Assembly: GCF_021442385.1 (NCBI RefSeq)
Contig: NZ_MUZA01000028.1
Coordinates: forward strand, 1 to 64,000
DNA from: Micromonospora sp. MH99
GTDB taxonomy: Bacteria; Actinomycetota; Actinomycetes; Mycobacteriales; Micromonosporaceae
Reading direction: 5' to 3'
Length of the DNA: 64,000 bases
The notes under the pieces are model-generated. The model made no database searches. It was not told the DNA's origin and saw only the letters and a list, made by a program, of their open reading frames with translations. The position numbers and the translations under genes are program-made. Positions 35,295 to 45,435 of the stretch are shown here, piece after piece. How positions within the stretch are numbered: the first letter of the stretch is position 1; each line of letters begins with the position of its first letter.

Positions 35295-36551
35295 TCAGCG
35301 CGACGGCTGGGGTGCTGTGCTGTCGTCGGTGGGGGCGAGGACCGGCGGTGCCGAGGCGACCGGCCGCAGCGTTCGCCACGCCACCAGCGTGACAAGCGCG
35401 AACGTGCCGGCCGCGGCGCCCGCCACCGGCACCGTCCCGTACGCGGCGGCGGCCAGACCGGCGAGCGCCGCGCCGACGGGTGCGGTGAGCAACCCGACCA
35501 TCCGCTGCGCGGCACTGACCCGACCGAGCAGCCCGCCCGGCACGTGCCGCTGCCCGTACGACGCCGACAGGCTGTTCCACACGACAGTGCCGGCGGCGAA
35601 GACGGCCAGGGCGATCCCGCCCGACACCGGTTGCCGGGCCAGCGCGAACACGACAAGCGCGACGGTCTGCACGGCGAGCACCACCCGCAGCGCGGGCACC
35701 GTGCCGAGCCGGGCGGCGAGCCGTCCCGCGGCGAGCGCCCCGCCTACGCCGCCGAGAACGGCACCCGCCGCGAACAGTCCGTATCCGGCCGGCGGCACGC
35801 GCAGCACGTCCAGCGCGTAGAGCACCAGCACCGCCATGAGACCGCTGATAGCCAGGTTGCTCGCGGCGGCCAGCAGGGTGACCCGCCACAGTGTCCGGTC
35901 GCCGCGCAGCCACCGCACCCCCTCGGCGATCTCGCTCCACACCGACAGGCGCCGGACAGCCGATCCCGTGCCCACGGCGGACGTCGGAGTGAGGGCCAGC
36001 ACGAGCAGGGCCGCCACCGCGAAGGTGACCGCGTCCAGAGCGAACGGCAGGGCGGGAGCTGCGGCGAAGAGGACACCGGCGGCCGGCGCACCGAGGAAAC
36101 CGCCGGCCACCGCACTCCCCGCCTGGAGCCGTCCGTTCGCCCGGGGCAGCGCGGCCGGCGACACGACGGTGGGCAGCAGCGCGAACGAGGCCGAGTCGAA
36201 GAGGGAACCCAGCGCGGCGAGGAGGAACGCGGCCGCCAGCAGCGTCACGACGGCCGCCCGGTCCAGGACGACCGCCACGGCCAGCGCCGCCACCACCGCC
36301 GCGCGTACGCCGTCGATGCAGGCCATCGTCCGCCGGCGGTCCCAGCGGTCCGCGTACACGCCGCCGAGCAGACCGAAGAGCAGCGGGGGCAGCTGCCCGG
36401 CCACGGTGACCGCCGCGATGATCCGAGGGTCCCGGGTCAGGGTGGCGGCCAGCAGGGCCAGAGCCGGCGTACGCAGCGCGTCCCCGAACCGGGACGAGAC
36501 TGCGGCGGACCAGAGCAGCCGGAAGTCCCGGCCCAGAGCGGAGGAGGTCAT
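35295..36551 (-). CDS. MFS transporter (MFS_3 type)
   Basis: A 418-residue transporter with about 12 helices. The opening LGRDFRLLWSAAVSSRFGDAL and the following GGVYADRWDRRRTMACIDGVR (MFS motif A-like loop) and ALGSLFDSASFALLPTVV are typical of the EntS/MFS_3 group, which exports siderophores or macrolide-like molecules. Substrate not evident. The stop faces the monooxygenase gene stop with 17 bases between. A divergent start next to the Hsp90 gene leaves about 120 bases for promoters. Confidence 0.85.
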   Translation of the reverse strand: MTSSALGRDFRLLWSAAVSSRFGDALRTPALALLAATLTRDPRIIAAVTVAGQLPPLLFGLLGGVYADRWDRRRTMACIDGVRAAVVAALAVAVVLDRAAVVTLLAAAFLLAALGSLFDSASFALLPTVVSPAALPRANGRLQAGSAVAGGFLGAPAAGVLFAAAPALPFALDAVTFAVAALLVLALTPTSAVGTGSAVRRLSVWSEIAEGVRWLRGDRTLWRVTLLAAASNLAISGLMAVLVLYALDVLRVPPAGYGLFAAGAVLGGVGGALAAGRLAARLGTVPALRVVLAVQTVALVVFALARQPVSGGIALAVFAAGTVVWNSLSASYGQRHVPGGLLGRVSAAQRMVGLLTAPVGAALAGLAAAAYGTVPVAGAAAGTFALVTLVAWRTLRPVASAPPVLAPTDDSTAPQPSR

Positions 36552-36672
36552 GCCGCCGAACGTGCCCTCTCGACCGGGTCGAGGGTCAAGCCGCCGGGCG
36601 AAAGGGGGACGCGAGCCGCCGGTGATCATCGGTACGGTGGGCGCCGGCATCGGGACCGGGGAGAACTCAGGC

Positions 36673-38460
36673 GTGGACCACACTTTCCAGGTCGACCTGC
36701 GTGGCGTGGTCGACCTGCTCAGCCATCACCTCTACGGCAGCCCACGGGTCTACGTCCGTGAGCTGCTCCAGAACGCCGTGGACGCGATCACCGCCCGGCG
36801 TACGACCGATCCGGACGCGCCGGCGCTGGTCCGCATCGAACCACCGGAGATCACCGGCGACGGCACCCTGCGGGTGCACGACACCGGCGTCGGCCTGACC
36901 GAGGCGCAGGTGCACGAGCTGCTGGCCACCATCGGTCGCAGCTCCAAGCGCGACGAGCTGGGCTTCTCCCGGCACGAGTTCCTCGGCCAGTTCGGCATCG
37001 GCCTGCTCTCCTGCTTCCTCGTCGCCGACGAGATCCAGGTGCTCACCCGGCACGGCGACAACCCCACGGTCCGGTGGACCGGGTACGCCGACGGTCGCTA
37101 CGCCGTGACCGTGGCCCCGCTGGAGGCCGCCCGCGTCGAGCCGGGCACCACTGTCACGCTGGTGCCCCGCCGCGACGCCGACCAGTGGTTCGCCACCCCG
37201 ACCGTCACCGACCTGGCGCGGCTCTTCGGCTCGCTGCTGCCGGTCACCGTCCGGGTCGGCGACACGGTCACCACCACCGGCGAACCCCCGTGGGCGACCG
37301 CGCCGGGGGCGCCGCTCGACCGCGCGGCGCTGATCAGGTACGCCCGGGAGACGCTCGGCGTGGAGCCGTTCGACGTGCTGCCGCTGGCCGTGCCGGAGGC
37401 GGGGTTGACCGGTGTCGCAGTCATCCTGCCCACCCCCGTGAACCCGGCGGCCCGGGCCGGGCATCGCGTCTACCTCAAGCGGATGCTGCTCACCGAGAAC
37501 GCCGACAGCCTGCTGCCGGACTGGGCGTTCTTCGCGCACTGCGTGGTCGACGCGACCGAGCTGCGCCCGACCGCCAGCCGCGAAGCTCTCTACGAGGACA
37601 CCCTCCTGACCGCGACCCGGGAAGCGCTCGGCGACCAGGTACGCGGCTGGCTGGTCCGGCTGGCGCGGCACGACCCGCACCGGCTGGCCGAGTTCCTCCA
37701 GGTGCACCACCTCGGCGTGAAGGCGCTGGCGCTGCACGACGACGAGATGCTGCGGCTCGTCGACAGGTGGTGGCCGATGGACACCAACGTCGGCACGCTC
37801 ACGCTCGCCGAGTTCCGGGAACGCCACGGGGTCGTCCGCTACGCGGCCAGCCTCGACGAGTTCCGCCAACTCGCCGCGGTGGCCGCCGCACAGGACCTGG
37901 CGGTGGTGAACGCCGGCTACACGTACGACACCGAGCTGATCGAGCGGCTGCCGGCGGTGGACCGGTCGGTGCTGATCGAACGGCTGGAGCCGAGCGACCT
38001 CACCACCCGGTTCGAGGCCCTCGACCCGCAGGTCGAACTGGCGCTGCGGCAGTTCCTCACCGCCGCGCAGCGGGCCGTCGAGCGGTCCGGCTGCGAGGTG
38101 GTCATCCGGGCGTACGACCCGGTCTCGCTGCCCGCGTTGTACCTGGTCAGCCGGTCGGCGGCGTTCAACGACCAGCTCGCCGCCAGCCGCGACCGCGCCG
38201 ACGAGCTGTGGGGCGGAGTGCTTGACGCGCTCGCCGCCACCGCCCCACCGGACCGCCCGCAACTGGTGCTCAACCACCGCAACCCGCTGGTCCGGCGGGT
38301 CACGATGCTTGGCGACCCGGAGCTGGTCGGCCTCGCCATCGAGGCGCTGTACGGGCAGGCGCTGCTGCTCGGCCACCATCCGATCCGCGCGGCCGACGCC
38401 GCGCTGCTGAACGATTCCTTCCTCGGCCTGCTCGGCCGGGCCGTGCCGGGACGGGAGTGA
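36673..38460 (+). CDS. Hsp90-family ATPase (HtpG-like)
   Basis: A 595-residue molecular chaperone of the Hsp90 family. The GHKL ATP site is complete: YVRELLQNAVDAI with Glu30 and Asn34, VHDTGVGLT with Asp70, GQFGIGLLSCFLVAD (about 115) and GTTVTLVPR. The middle domain contains ELRPTASREALYED with the catalytic Arg303. The C-terminal dimerisation part is shorter than in HtpG, and no MEEVD-like tail is present (ends LLGRAVPGRE). GTG start has GGGGAG about 10 bases upstream. The next gene, a TPR-like protein, starts 2 bases after the stop, so the pair is an operon. Confidence 0.9.
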   Translation: MDHTFQVDLRGVVDLLSHHLYGSPRVYVRELLQNAVDAITARRTTDPDAPALVRIEPPEITGDGTLRVHDTGVGLTEAQVHELLATIGRSSKRDELGFSRHEFLGQFGIGLLSCFLVADEIQVLTRHGDNPTVRWTGYADGRYAVTVAPLEAARVEPGTTVTLVPRRDADQWFATPTVTDLARLFGSLLPVTVRVGDTVTTTGEPPWATAPGAPLDRAALIRYARETLGVEPFDVLPLAVPEAGLTGVAVILPTPVNPAARAGHRVYLKRMLLTENADSLLPDWAFFAHCVVDATELRPTASREALYEDTLLTATREALGDQVRGWLVRLARHDPHRLAEFLQVHHLGVKALALHDDEMLRLVDRWWPMDTNVGTLTLAEFRERHGVVRYAASLDEFRQLAAVAAAQDLAVVNAGYTYDTELIERLPAVDRSVLIERLEPSDLTTRFEALDPQVELALRQFLTAAQRAVERSGCEVVIRAYDPVSLPALYLVSRSAAFNDQLAASRDRADELWGGVLDALAATAPPDRPQLVLNHRNPLVRRVTMLGDPELVGLAIEALYGQALLLGHHPIRAADAALLNDSFLGLLGRAVPGRE

Positions 38461-38462
38461 CA

Positions 38463-41348
38463 ATGAGCGACGAGGACCTGTGGCGGGTGCTGCGTGGCAT
38501 CGCCGACATGCCGTACGGGGCGGGGCAGATCGCCGCGCTGGAGCAACTGCTGCGCCGGGTCGACGCCGCCGACGACCGGCATCTCGCCTTCGTCACGCGC
38601 ATGCAGGCCACCACCGGGTACGTCTACGGCGGTGAGCCGGCGAAGTCGTTCGTGACCTTCTCCTGGTGCCTGTCCGAGTTCGACCGCGACCCGCAGCCCT
38701 ACCACCAGCGCCACCTGCACCAGTTGCTGTGGCACTTCAAGTACATGGTGTCCGGCCTGCTGAAGTTCCCCGAGGTGCCGCTGGACCGCACGTACGCGGT
38801 GCTCGACGACATGGAGCGGCGTTACCGCGCCGGCGGGCACAGTCTCCAGACCGTCCACAAGCACCGGTTCCGGGTCGCCGACCACGTGGGCGACGCCGAG
38901 GCTGCCGCGCACTGGTACCGGCTCTGGCAGACCACGCCCCGCGACGAGCTGTCCGACTGCGCCGGCTGTGACCCGACGAGCCAGGTGGGCTACCTCGCCG
39001 ACACCGGGCGGGACGCCGAGGCCGTGGCACTTGCCGAGCCGGTGCTCGCCGGCAGACTGACCTGCACCGAGCAGCCGCAGGCGATCCTCACGGCGCTCCT
39101 TCTGCCCTACCTGCGTACCGGTCGCGGTGAGTCGGCCCGCGACGCGCACCGGGAGGCGTACCGCAAGCTGCGCGGCAACCTCGCCGACCTGTGGGACATC
39201 GGCGACCACATCGAGTTCTACACGCTGACCGGCAACGAGGCGCGGGCGGTCGAGCTGGTCGAGCGGCACCTGGACTGGCTGGACCGGCCACCGTCGCCGG
39301 CCGCCGCCATGCACTTCGCGGCGACCGCCGCCGCCGCGCTGCGTCAGGCGGGTGCGGCGACGGTGTACCGCCGGGCCGCCGAGGGCCGGCCGGCCGCCGA
39401 GGTGCCCGCGCCCACGCTTGCCGACGAGTTGGCCGCTACCGCGACCGGGCTGGCCGCCCGCTTCGACACCCGCAACGGCACCACCCACCAGTCGGAGTGG
39501 ATCGCCCGGCGGCTCGACGTACGGCCCGGCGGCGAGCACCTGCCGCTCTCCGCGAGCGTCCGCCGCCGTCCGGCCCGCCCGACCGGGGACGAACCGACAG
39601 TCGCTCCCGGTGCTGCCGCGCCCGCGCCCGCCGACCGACCTGCCCGGGAGCGGGTCGGCGCGGTCACCGTCGCCCTGCCCGCCGATGCCGACGCCGACGG
39701 GTTGCTGACCCTCGCCGAGGAGAGCTGGGGCCGACACGACCGGGCCACTTTCGGGGCGGCGCTGGCCGCGTGCGACGAGCGGTTCGGCACCGCCGACCTG
39801 CCGGCGCGCACGGTCGCGCACCGGCTGGCGTTGCGGGCCGCCGAGCGCGGCGACGAGGACGACATCGAGGGCGCGGTCGAGCTGAACCGCGAGGCGCTGG
39901 ACCTGTACCGCTCGGCGGGTGAGGAGGTGCCCGCCCAGGTGGTCGCCGGGCGGCTCGGCGTGCTGCTGACCAGCACCGACGAGCACGCCGAGGAGGGGCT
40001 CGCGCTGGTCCGGGAGGCCGCCGAGGTGCTGGACCGGCTCGGGGACGCCCGGCAGCGGGCCGCGGCGCACGACCGGCTGGCGTTGGCGCTGCTGCACCAG
40101 CAACGGTGGGCGGACGCCCTGGCGGCGCTGGACCGGGCACCTGCCGACGCGGGTGGTGACCGGCACCTGGCGGCTCGGATGGCGCTGCACCGGGCGCACC
40201 TGCTGGAGCAGTCCGACCGCGTCGACGAGGCCCGCGCCGCCGCCGAGGAGGCCCGCGGCATCGGTCGCGAGCTGGGCATCGGCGAACTGCTCACGGCGGC
40301 CTGCCTGGCCTGGGCGCGGACTGTCGACGACCCGGCCGACGCGGTGGCCGCCTGCGACGAGGCGCTGCGGGTGGCGCCGGCGGACGCGGAGCTGCCCGTG
40401 CGGGTCGCCCGCGCGCGGGCGCTGCTCTCCGCCGGTCGGGCCGCCGACGCGGTGGACGATTTCGTCGAGGCGGTGACGCTCTGCGTGGAGCGCGGCGCCG
40501 AGGGGGACGCGTTCCTGCGCTGGGAGCTGGCGAACGCGTACCGGGTGGTGGGCCGACTCGCCGAGGCGGCCGAGGTCGCCGAGGAGGCGGTGCTCGGCCT
40601 GGACCGGCTGGGCGCTCAGGCGGAGGCCGACCGCTGCCGGCACCTGCTGGCCGGCGTGTACGCCGGGCTCGGCGAGATCGATCCGGCACTGGCCCTGCTG
40701 GAGCAGTTGTCCACCAACCTGGACGGCCCGGACAACCTCCCGCACCGGGCGCAGGTGCTGGAGGAGGCCGGCGGGATCCTCTACGACGCCGATCGGGACG
40801 CGGTCGCCGCCGAGCGGTTCGCCGCCGCCGCCACGGCGTACCGGCTGGCCGACCTGCCGTTGGACGAGCTGCGTGCCCGTCGGCGGGAGGCGTACGCCTG
40901 GTTCTGGTCCGACGACCGACCGGCGGCGGTACGTGCCGTCGAGGTGATGGACGGGTTGGCGGCCGCGGTGGCCGGGCAGCCGGAGCCGGAGCCGCCGGTG
41001 ATCTACGAGCTGGCGATGGCGGCCGAGGCCGGTGCGCGGGTGCTGGTCGGCGAGGGGCGGCCGGACGAGGCGTTGGACCGGCTCGCGGGTGTGCCGGACC
41101 GGCTGCGGTCGATCGAGGCGTTCGGCGAGGCGGCGCAGGTCGAGGTCCTCGTCGGTGAGCTGCTGCTGCGCCTGGACCGGCCGGCCGAGGCGGAGCCGCT
41201 GCTGCGCCGCGTACTCGGTGGGCTCCCGGCCGGCTCGCGACCGGTCCGCCAGACGGCCTGGCTGCTGGCCCGCGCCCTGGACCTGCTGGACCGACCCACG
41301 GACGCCGCCGCGCTGCGCGCGGAGCACGACCTCGACCCGGACGAGTGA
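38463..41348 (+). CDS. large TPR-like protein paired with Hsp90
   Basis: A 961-residue, almost wholly helical soluble protein. The N-terminal ~300 residues are distinct, with aromatic-rich helices (YHQRHLHQLLWHFKYMVSGLL) and a CAGC pair (DCAGCDPTSQ). From about residue 410 on it consists of degenerate tetratricopeptide-type helical hairpins, for example RLGVLLTSTDEHAEEGLALVREA and ARQRAAAHDRLALALL-like units. There is no membrane or catalytic motif. The gene follows the Hsp90 stop by 2 bases. TPR proteins are known Hsp90 partners in eukaryotes; a chaperone-client or adaptor role is inferred from the operon, not shown. ATG chosen, with GGGAG just upstream; a GTG 6 bases earlier would overlap the hsp90 stop. 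Confidence 0.8.
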   Translation: MSDEDLWRVLRGIADMPYGAGQIAALEQLLRRVDAADDRHLAFVTRMQATTGYVYGGEPAKSFVTFSWCLSEFDRDPQPYHQRHLHQLLWHFKYMVSGLLKFPEVPLDRTYAVLDDMERRYRAGGHSLQTVHKHRFRVADHVGDAEAAAHWYRLWQTTPRDELSDCAGCDPTSQVGYLADTGRDAEAVALAEPVLAGRLTCTEQPQAILTALLLPYLRTGRGESARDAHREAYRKLRGNLADLWDIGDHIEFYTLTGNEARAVELVERHLDWLDRPPSPAAAMHFAATAAAALRQAGAATVYRRAAEGRPAAEVPAPTLADELAATATGLAARFDTRNGTTHQSEWIARRLDVRPGGEHLPLSASVRRRPARPTGDEPTVAPGAAAPAPADRPARERVGAVTVALPADADADGLLTLAEESWGRHDRATFGAALAACDERFGTADLPARTVAHRLALRAAERGDEDDIEGAVELNREALDLYRSAGEEVPAQVVAGRLGVLLTSTDEHAEEGLALVREAAEVLDRLGDARQRAAAHDRLALALLHQQRWADALAALDRAPADAGGDRHLAARMALHRAHLLEQSDRVDEARAAAEEARGIGRELGIGELLTAACLAWARTVDDPADAVAACDEALRVAPADAELPVRVARARALLSAGRAADAVDDFVEAVTLCVERGAEGDAFLRWELANAYRVVGRLAEAAEVAEEAVLGLDRLGAQAEADRCRHLLAGVYAGLGEIDPALALLEQLSTNLDGPDNLPHRAQVLEEAGGILYDADRDAVAAERFAAAATAYRLADLPLDELRARRREAYAWFWSDDRPAAVRAVEVMDGLAAAVAGQPEPEPPVIYELAMAAEAGARVLVGEGRPDEALDRLAGVPDRLRSIEAFGEAAQVEVLVGELLLRLDRPAEAEPLLRRVLGGLPAGSRPVRQTAWLLARALDLLDRPTDAAALRAEHDLDPDE

Positions 41349-41463
41349 CCTCTGCGCCGACCGGTCGGCCCCGCCCGAGCGGGCGCCGGCCGGTGGCGTG
41401 GCGCGCGCAACCGACCGGTAACCGCCGCCCCACCGCGGTCAGCTCGCGGTCTACGCTTGCCCG

Positions 41464-42063
41464 GTGACGGTGGAGCAGCAGGCACGGGGTGCGGCGGGTG
41501 CGGGCCGGCGCCGGTCCCGCAAGGACGAGATCCTGGAGATCGCGGTCGGTCTGTTCGCCGCCCGTGGCTATCACGGCGTGTCGATGGACGACATCGGTGC
41601 GGCAGCCGGGGTGACCGGCCCGGCGCTCTACCACCACTTCGCCGGCAAGGAGGCGATGCTTGCCGCCGCGCTGATCCCGGTGAGCGAGGGGTTGTTGGCC
41701 GGCGGCCGGGAACGCGCCGCCGGGCATCCGGACGACCCGCGCGGTGTGCTGGAGTCGCTGATCGACTTCCACGTCGAGTTCGCGCTGGCCAACCCGGCGG
41801 TGATCGCGCTGCACCTGCACGAACTGGACCGTCTGCCGGAGGAGCCGCGACGACGGATCCGCCGCCTCCAGCGGATGTACGTCGAGGAGTGGGTGACGGT
41901 GCTGACCGCGCTGCACCCGGGCATGCCCGACGGTGAGGCGCGGGTGTTGGCGCACGCCGCGTTCGGCCTGATGAACTCGACCCCGTTCCTGGGCGGCGAG
42001 GTGGACCGACGGCGTCGCGCCGAGCTGCTGCGCGGCGCGACCCTGGCCGCGCTGCTCGCCTGA
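41464..42063 (+). CDS. TetR-family regulator of acyl-CoA degradation genes
   Basis: A 199-residue TetR-type protein. The DNA-binding helix region is KDEILEIAVGLFAARGYHGVSMDDIGAAAGVTGPALYHHFAGKEAML (residues ~20-66). The C-terminal ligand domain contains FHVEFALANPAVIALHLHELDRL. It is located just before biotin carboxylase and HMG-CoA lyase genes, so it is presumed to control them, with an acyl-CoA as likely ligand. A candidate operator (AACGATCGTT) lies upstream of the carboxyltransferase gene rather than its own. GTG start. Confidence 0.85.
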   Translation: MTVEQQARGAAGAGRRRSRKDEILEIAVGLFAARGYHGVSMDDIGAAAGVTGPALYHHFAGKEAMLAAALIPVSEGLLAGGRERAAGHPDDPRGVLESLIDFHVEFALANPAVIALHLHELDRLPEEPRRRIRRLQRMYVEEWVTVLTALHPGMPDGEARVLAHAAFGLMNSTPFLGGEVDRRRRAELLRGATLAALLA

Positions 42064-42182
42064 GCCCGACCGCGCTGCGGCTCTGAGCCCCGCCGCGCTG
42101 CCCGTCTGAGCCCCGGCTCGTCAGGAGTGGGCCGGTCGTGGTTCCCTGGCATCGTCCCAACATCCGGACGCCGGGAGGAAAC

Positions 42183-43520
<1,338 letters not shown>

Positions 43521-43581
43521 GCCCTCGCCGGTCGCCGGCCGTCGCGCTGTCGTCCTCCGGTGGCGCGGCGGCACTGGCATC

Positions 43582-43675
43582 CGCGTCCTTTGCTCTGCTT
43601 ACCTGGAGGCAACAGGGGATGTCCGGATACCGGACGCTCGGTGTTGCGTCAGTTGAAGCAGTGCAAAGGACGCGC
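43582..43675. repeat. 94-bp imperfect palindromic element
   Basis: The left arm starts GCGTCCTTTGC and the right arm ends GCAAAGGACGC; the two halves pair over most of their length, including a central perfect palindrome GTCCGG-ATA-CCGGAC at 43621-43635. Read as reverse complement, the right half repeats the left half with about three-quarters identity (shared GCGTCCTTTGC, CTGCTT, GCAACA, GTCCGG). It fills the gap between the carboxylase and HMG-CoA lyase genes. The pattern resembles a REP-like or small palindromic mobile element. Confidence 0.65.
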
Positions 43676-43725
43676 GTGGCACCCCGACCCTCCGTACCGA
43701 TCCGACGTCACAGCGAGGTGACCGA

Positions 43726-44646
43726 ATGAGCCAGTTGCCAGATTCCGTCTCGATTCGTGAGGTCGGGCCGCGGGACGGGCTGCAGAACGAGGAGCCGATC
43801 CCGGCCGACGCCAAGGTGCGACTGCTCGACGCGCTCTCCGGCACCGGCGTACGCCGGATCGAGGCGGTGTCGTTCGTGCACCCGAAGGCGATCCCGCAGA
43901 TGGCCGACGCCGACGAGGTGTGGCGGCGGGCCACGAAGGCCGACGGGGTGCGCTACTCGGCGCTGGTGCCGAACACCCGGGGCGCGCAGCGGGCCCTGGC
44001 CGCCGGGTTCACCGAGATCGAGGTGGTGGTGTCGGCCAGCGACACGCACAACCGGCGCAACGTCAACCGCTCGACCGACGAGTCGTTGGACGACATCGCC
44101 GAGCTGATCGACCTCCTGCACGGGGCGTCCGCACGGGTCGAGGTGATCGTGGCGACCAGCTTCGGCTGCCCGTACGAGGGGGACATCGACCCGCGGCGGG
44201 TCGCCGGCATCGTCGACCGCGTGGTCCGCGACGGCGCGGACCGGGTGGCGTTCGGCGACACGACCGGCATGGCCACTCCGCGTCGGGTCCGTGAGCTGCT
44301 GACCGCGGTACGCGACCGCAACGCGCACGTGCCGGTGCTGCTGCACTTCCACAACACCCGGGGTACGGCGCTGGCCAACCTGCTGACCGCGCTGGAGCTG
44401 GGGGTGACCGAGTTCGACGCCAGCGTCGGCGGCCTGGGCGGCTGCCCGTACGCCCCGGGGGCCAGCGGCAACCTCGCCACCGAGGAGGCCGTGCACATGC
44501 TCCACGACATGGGCATCGACACCGGCATCGACCTGGCGGCCCTGATCGAGGTGGCCGAGCTGGCCGAGGAGCTGCTCGGCAAGAAGCTCCCGTCCGGTGT
44601 GCTGCGGGCCGGGCCGCGTACCCGGCTGACGCCGATGCCGGGCTGA
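43726..44646 (+). CDS. hydroxymethylglutaryl-CoA lyase
   Basis: A 306-residue DRE-TIM metallolyase cleaving HMG-CoA to acetyl-CoA and acetoacetate, the last step of leucine degradation. Motifs: REVGPRDGLQNE (residues 11-22), VEVIVATSFGCPYEG, FGDTTGMATP, LHFHNTRGTALAN with the metal-binding HFHNT, and the family signature SVGGLGGCPYAPGASGN, whose Cys is in the active-site loop. GAGG lies about 7 bases before ATG. Terminator downstream. Supports a leucine-catabolism cluster with the neighbouring carboxylase and dehydrogenase genes. Confidence 0.95.
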   Translation: MSQLPDSVSIREVGPRDGLQNEEPIPADAKVRLLDALSGTGVRRIEAVSFVHPKAIPQMADADEVWRRATKADGVRYSALVPNTRGAQRALAAGFTEIEVVVSASDTHNRRNVNRSTDESLDDIAELIDLLHGASARVEVIVATSFGCPYEGDIDPRRVAGIVDRVVRDGADRVAFGDTTGMATPRRVRELLTAVRDRNAHVPVLLHFHNTRGTALANLLTALELGVTEFDASVGGLGGCPYAPGASGNLATEEAVHMLHDMGIDTGIDLAALIEVAELAEELLGKKLPSGVLRAGPRTRLTPMPG

Positions 44647-44654
44647 GGACGCGA

Positions 44655-44686
44655 CGAAGGGGCCGGCGAAAACGCCGGCCCCTTCG
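44655..44686. terminator. bidirectional terminator hairpin
   Basis: CGAAGGGGCCGGCG (44655-44668) and CGCCGGCCCCTTCG (44673-44686) form a perfect 14-pair stem with loop AAAA. It separates the HMG-CoA lyase gene from the convergent snapalysin gene. Confidence 0.85.
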
Positions 44687-44700
44687 CTGTGCCAGGTCGG

Positions 44701-45273
44701 TCAGCTCACCGGGGTGAGCACGCTCGGCCAGCTGCCGCGGAAGACGTCCGCGCTGCGGCCGGCGCTGCGCTCGGTGGCGCTCAGGGTGCCGGCGAAGAGG
44801 CTGCTCACCCGGTTCGCCTCGGTGGTGCTCGGGTACGGGTTGGTGCAGCTGGTGCCGGCGCTGCCGCCGGACATCAGGATCGCGCAGTTGCCGTTGTAGT
44901 TGTCCGGCAGGCCGAGGATGTGCCCGATCTCGTGGGTCATGATCCGCAGCGGGCTGTACTGCGCCGCCTGCTGGGTGTCGATGTAGACCCGGCCGTTGCC
45001 GAGGCTGGTCCGCACGGCGTAGGAGCCGCCGCCGGTGATCTGGTAGATCCGCAGGTTGGAGCCGCAGTTCGCGGAGAGCGTCAGGTTCGTGGTGGCGTTG
45101 TTCCAGATCGAGGCAGCCTGGCTGGCAGTGCCGGCGTAGGCGCCCGCCTGGCTGGTGTTGTAGCAGATGGTCATCGCGGCGGACGCGGGCGCGGGGTTGG
45201 CGACCGTGATGCCGAGGGTGGCAACTGCCGTCGCGACAAACGCGACAGCGAGCCGACCGAGTCGTGAGGTCAT
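44701..45273 (-). CDS. snpA: snapalysin (small neutral metalloprotease)
   Basis: A 190-residue secreted M7 protease. Signal peptide ~1-33 (ending PAPASAA); catalytic zinc motif HEIGHILGLPD at residues 114-124 with His114, Glu115, His118 and Asp124 of the HExxHxxGxxD type. The Cys pair NGNCAILMSGG and TSCTNPYP is as in snapalysin of Streptomyces. The mature domain follows the signal peptide directly, with no visible propeptide. A C-terminal extension of about 25 residues (ADVFRGSWPSVLTPVS) is unusual. It sits within a leucine-catabolism cluster, on the opposite strand to its neighbours. Confidence 0.92.
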   Translation of the reverse strand: MTSRLGRLAVAFVATAVATLGITVANPAPASAAMTICYNTSQAGAYAGTASQAASIWNNATTNLTLSANCGSNLRIYQITGGGSYAVRTSLGNGRVYIDTQQAAQYSPLRIMTHEIGHILGLPDNYNGNCAILMSGGSAGTSCTNPYPSTTEANRVSSLFAGTLSATERSAGRSADVFRGSWPSVLTPVS

Positions 45274-45398
45274 CGCTGACTCCTATCCGAGAGGGGTGCC
45301 AGGAGCCTATCCACAGAGATTAATAGATTTCAATGTTTCGTTCGAAGAAGCGTCGCTCGGTCAGCGGGTCGCCGGGAGATGCGCGAATGCGATAGCCT

Positions 45399-45408
45399 AA
45401 CGATCGTT
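45399..45408. promoter_or_regulatory. palindromic operator upstream of carboxyltransferase
   Basis: AACGATCGTT is a perfect 10-base palindrome, flanked by CCT and CAGG to extend the symmetry loosely. It lies 27 bases before the carboxyltransferase GTG start. The pattern AACGnnCGTT resembles operators of TetR-type repressors of fatty and branched acyl-CoA genes; the TetR at 41.5 kb is a candidate. Confidence 0.45.
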
Positions 45409-45435
45409 CAGGTCAACACGGGCGAGGGAGTCGGC

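Noticed and set aside
34120..36551. Antibiotic biosynthesis cluster around the FAD monooxygenase and MFS exporter
   Set aside because: No polyketide, peptide synthetase or tailoring partners are nearby; the pair fits a small detoxification unit better.
37917..41327. A 1,136-codon minus-strand frame opposite the TPR-like gene
   Set aside because: Composition is His/Gln/Arg/Val/Gly-rich shadow text; the plus-strand gene is coupled to the Hsp90 gene and has a ribosome site.
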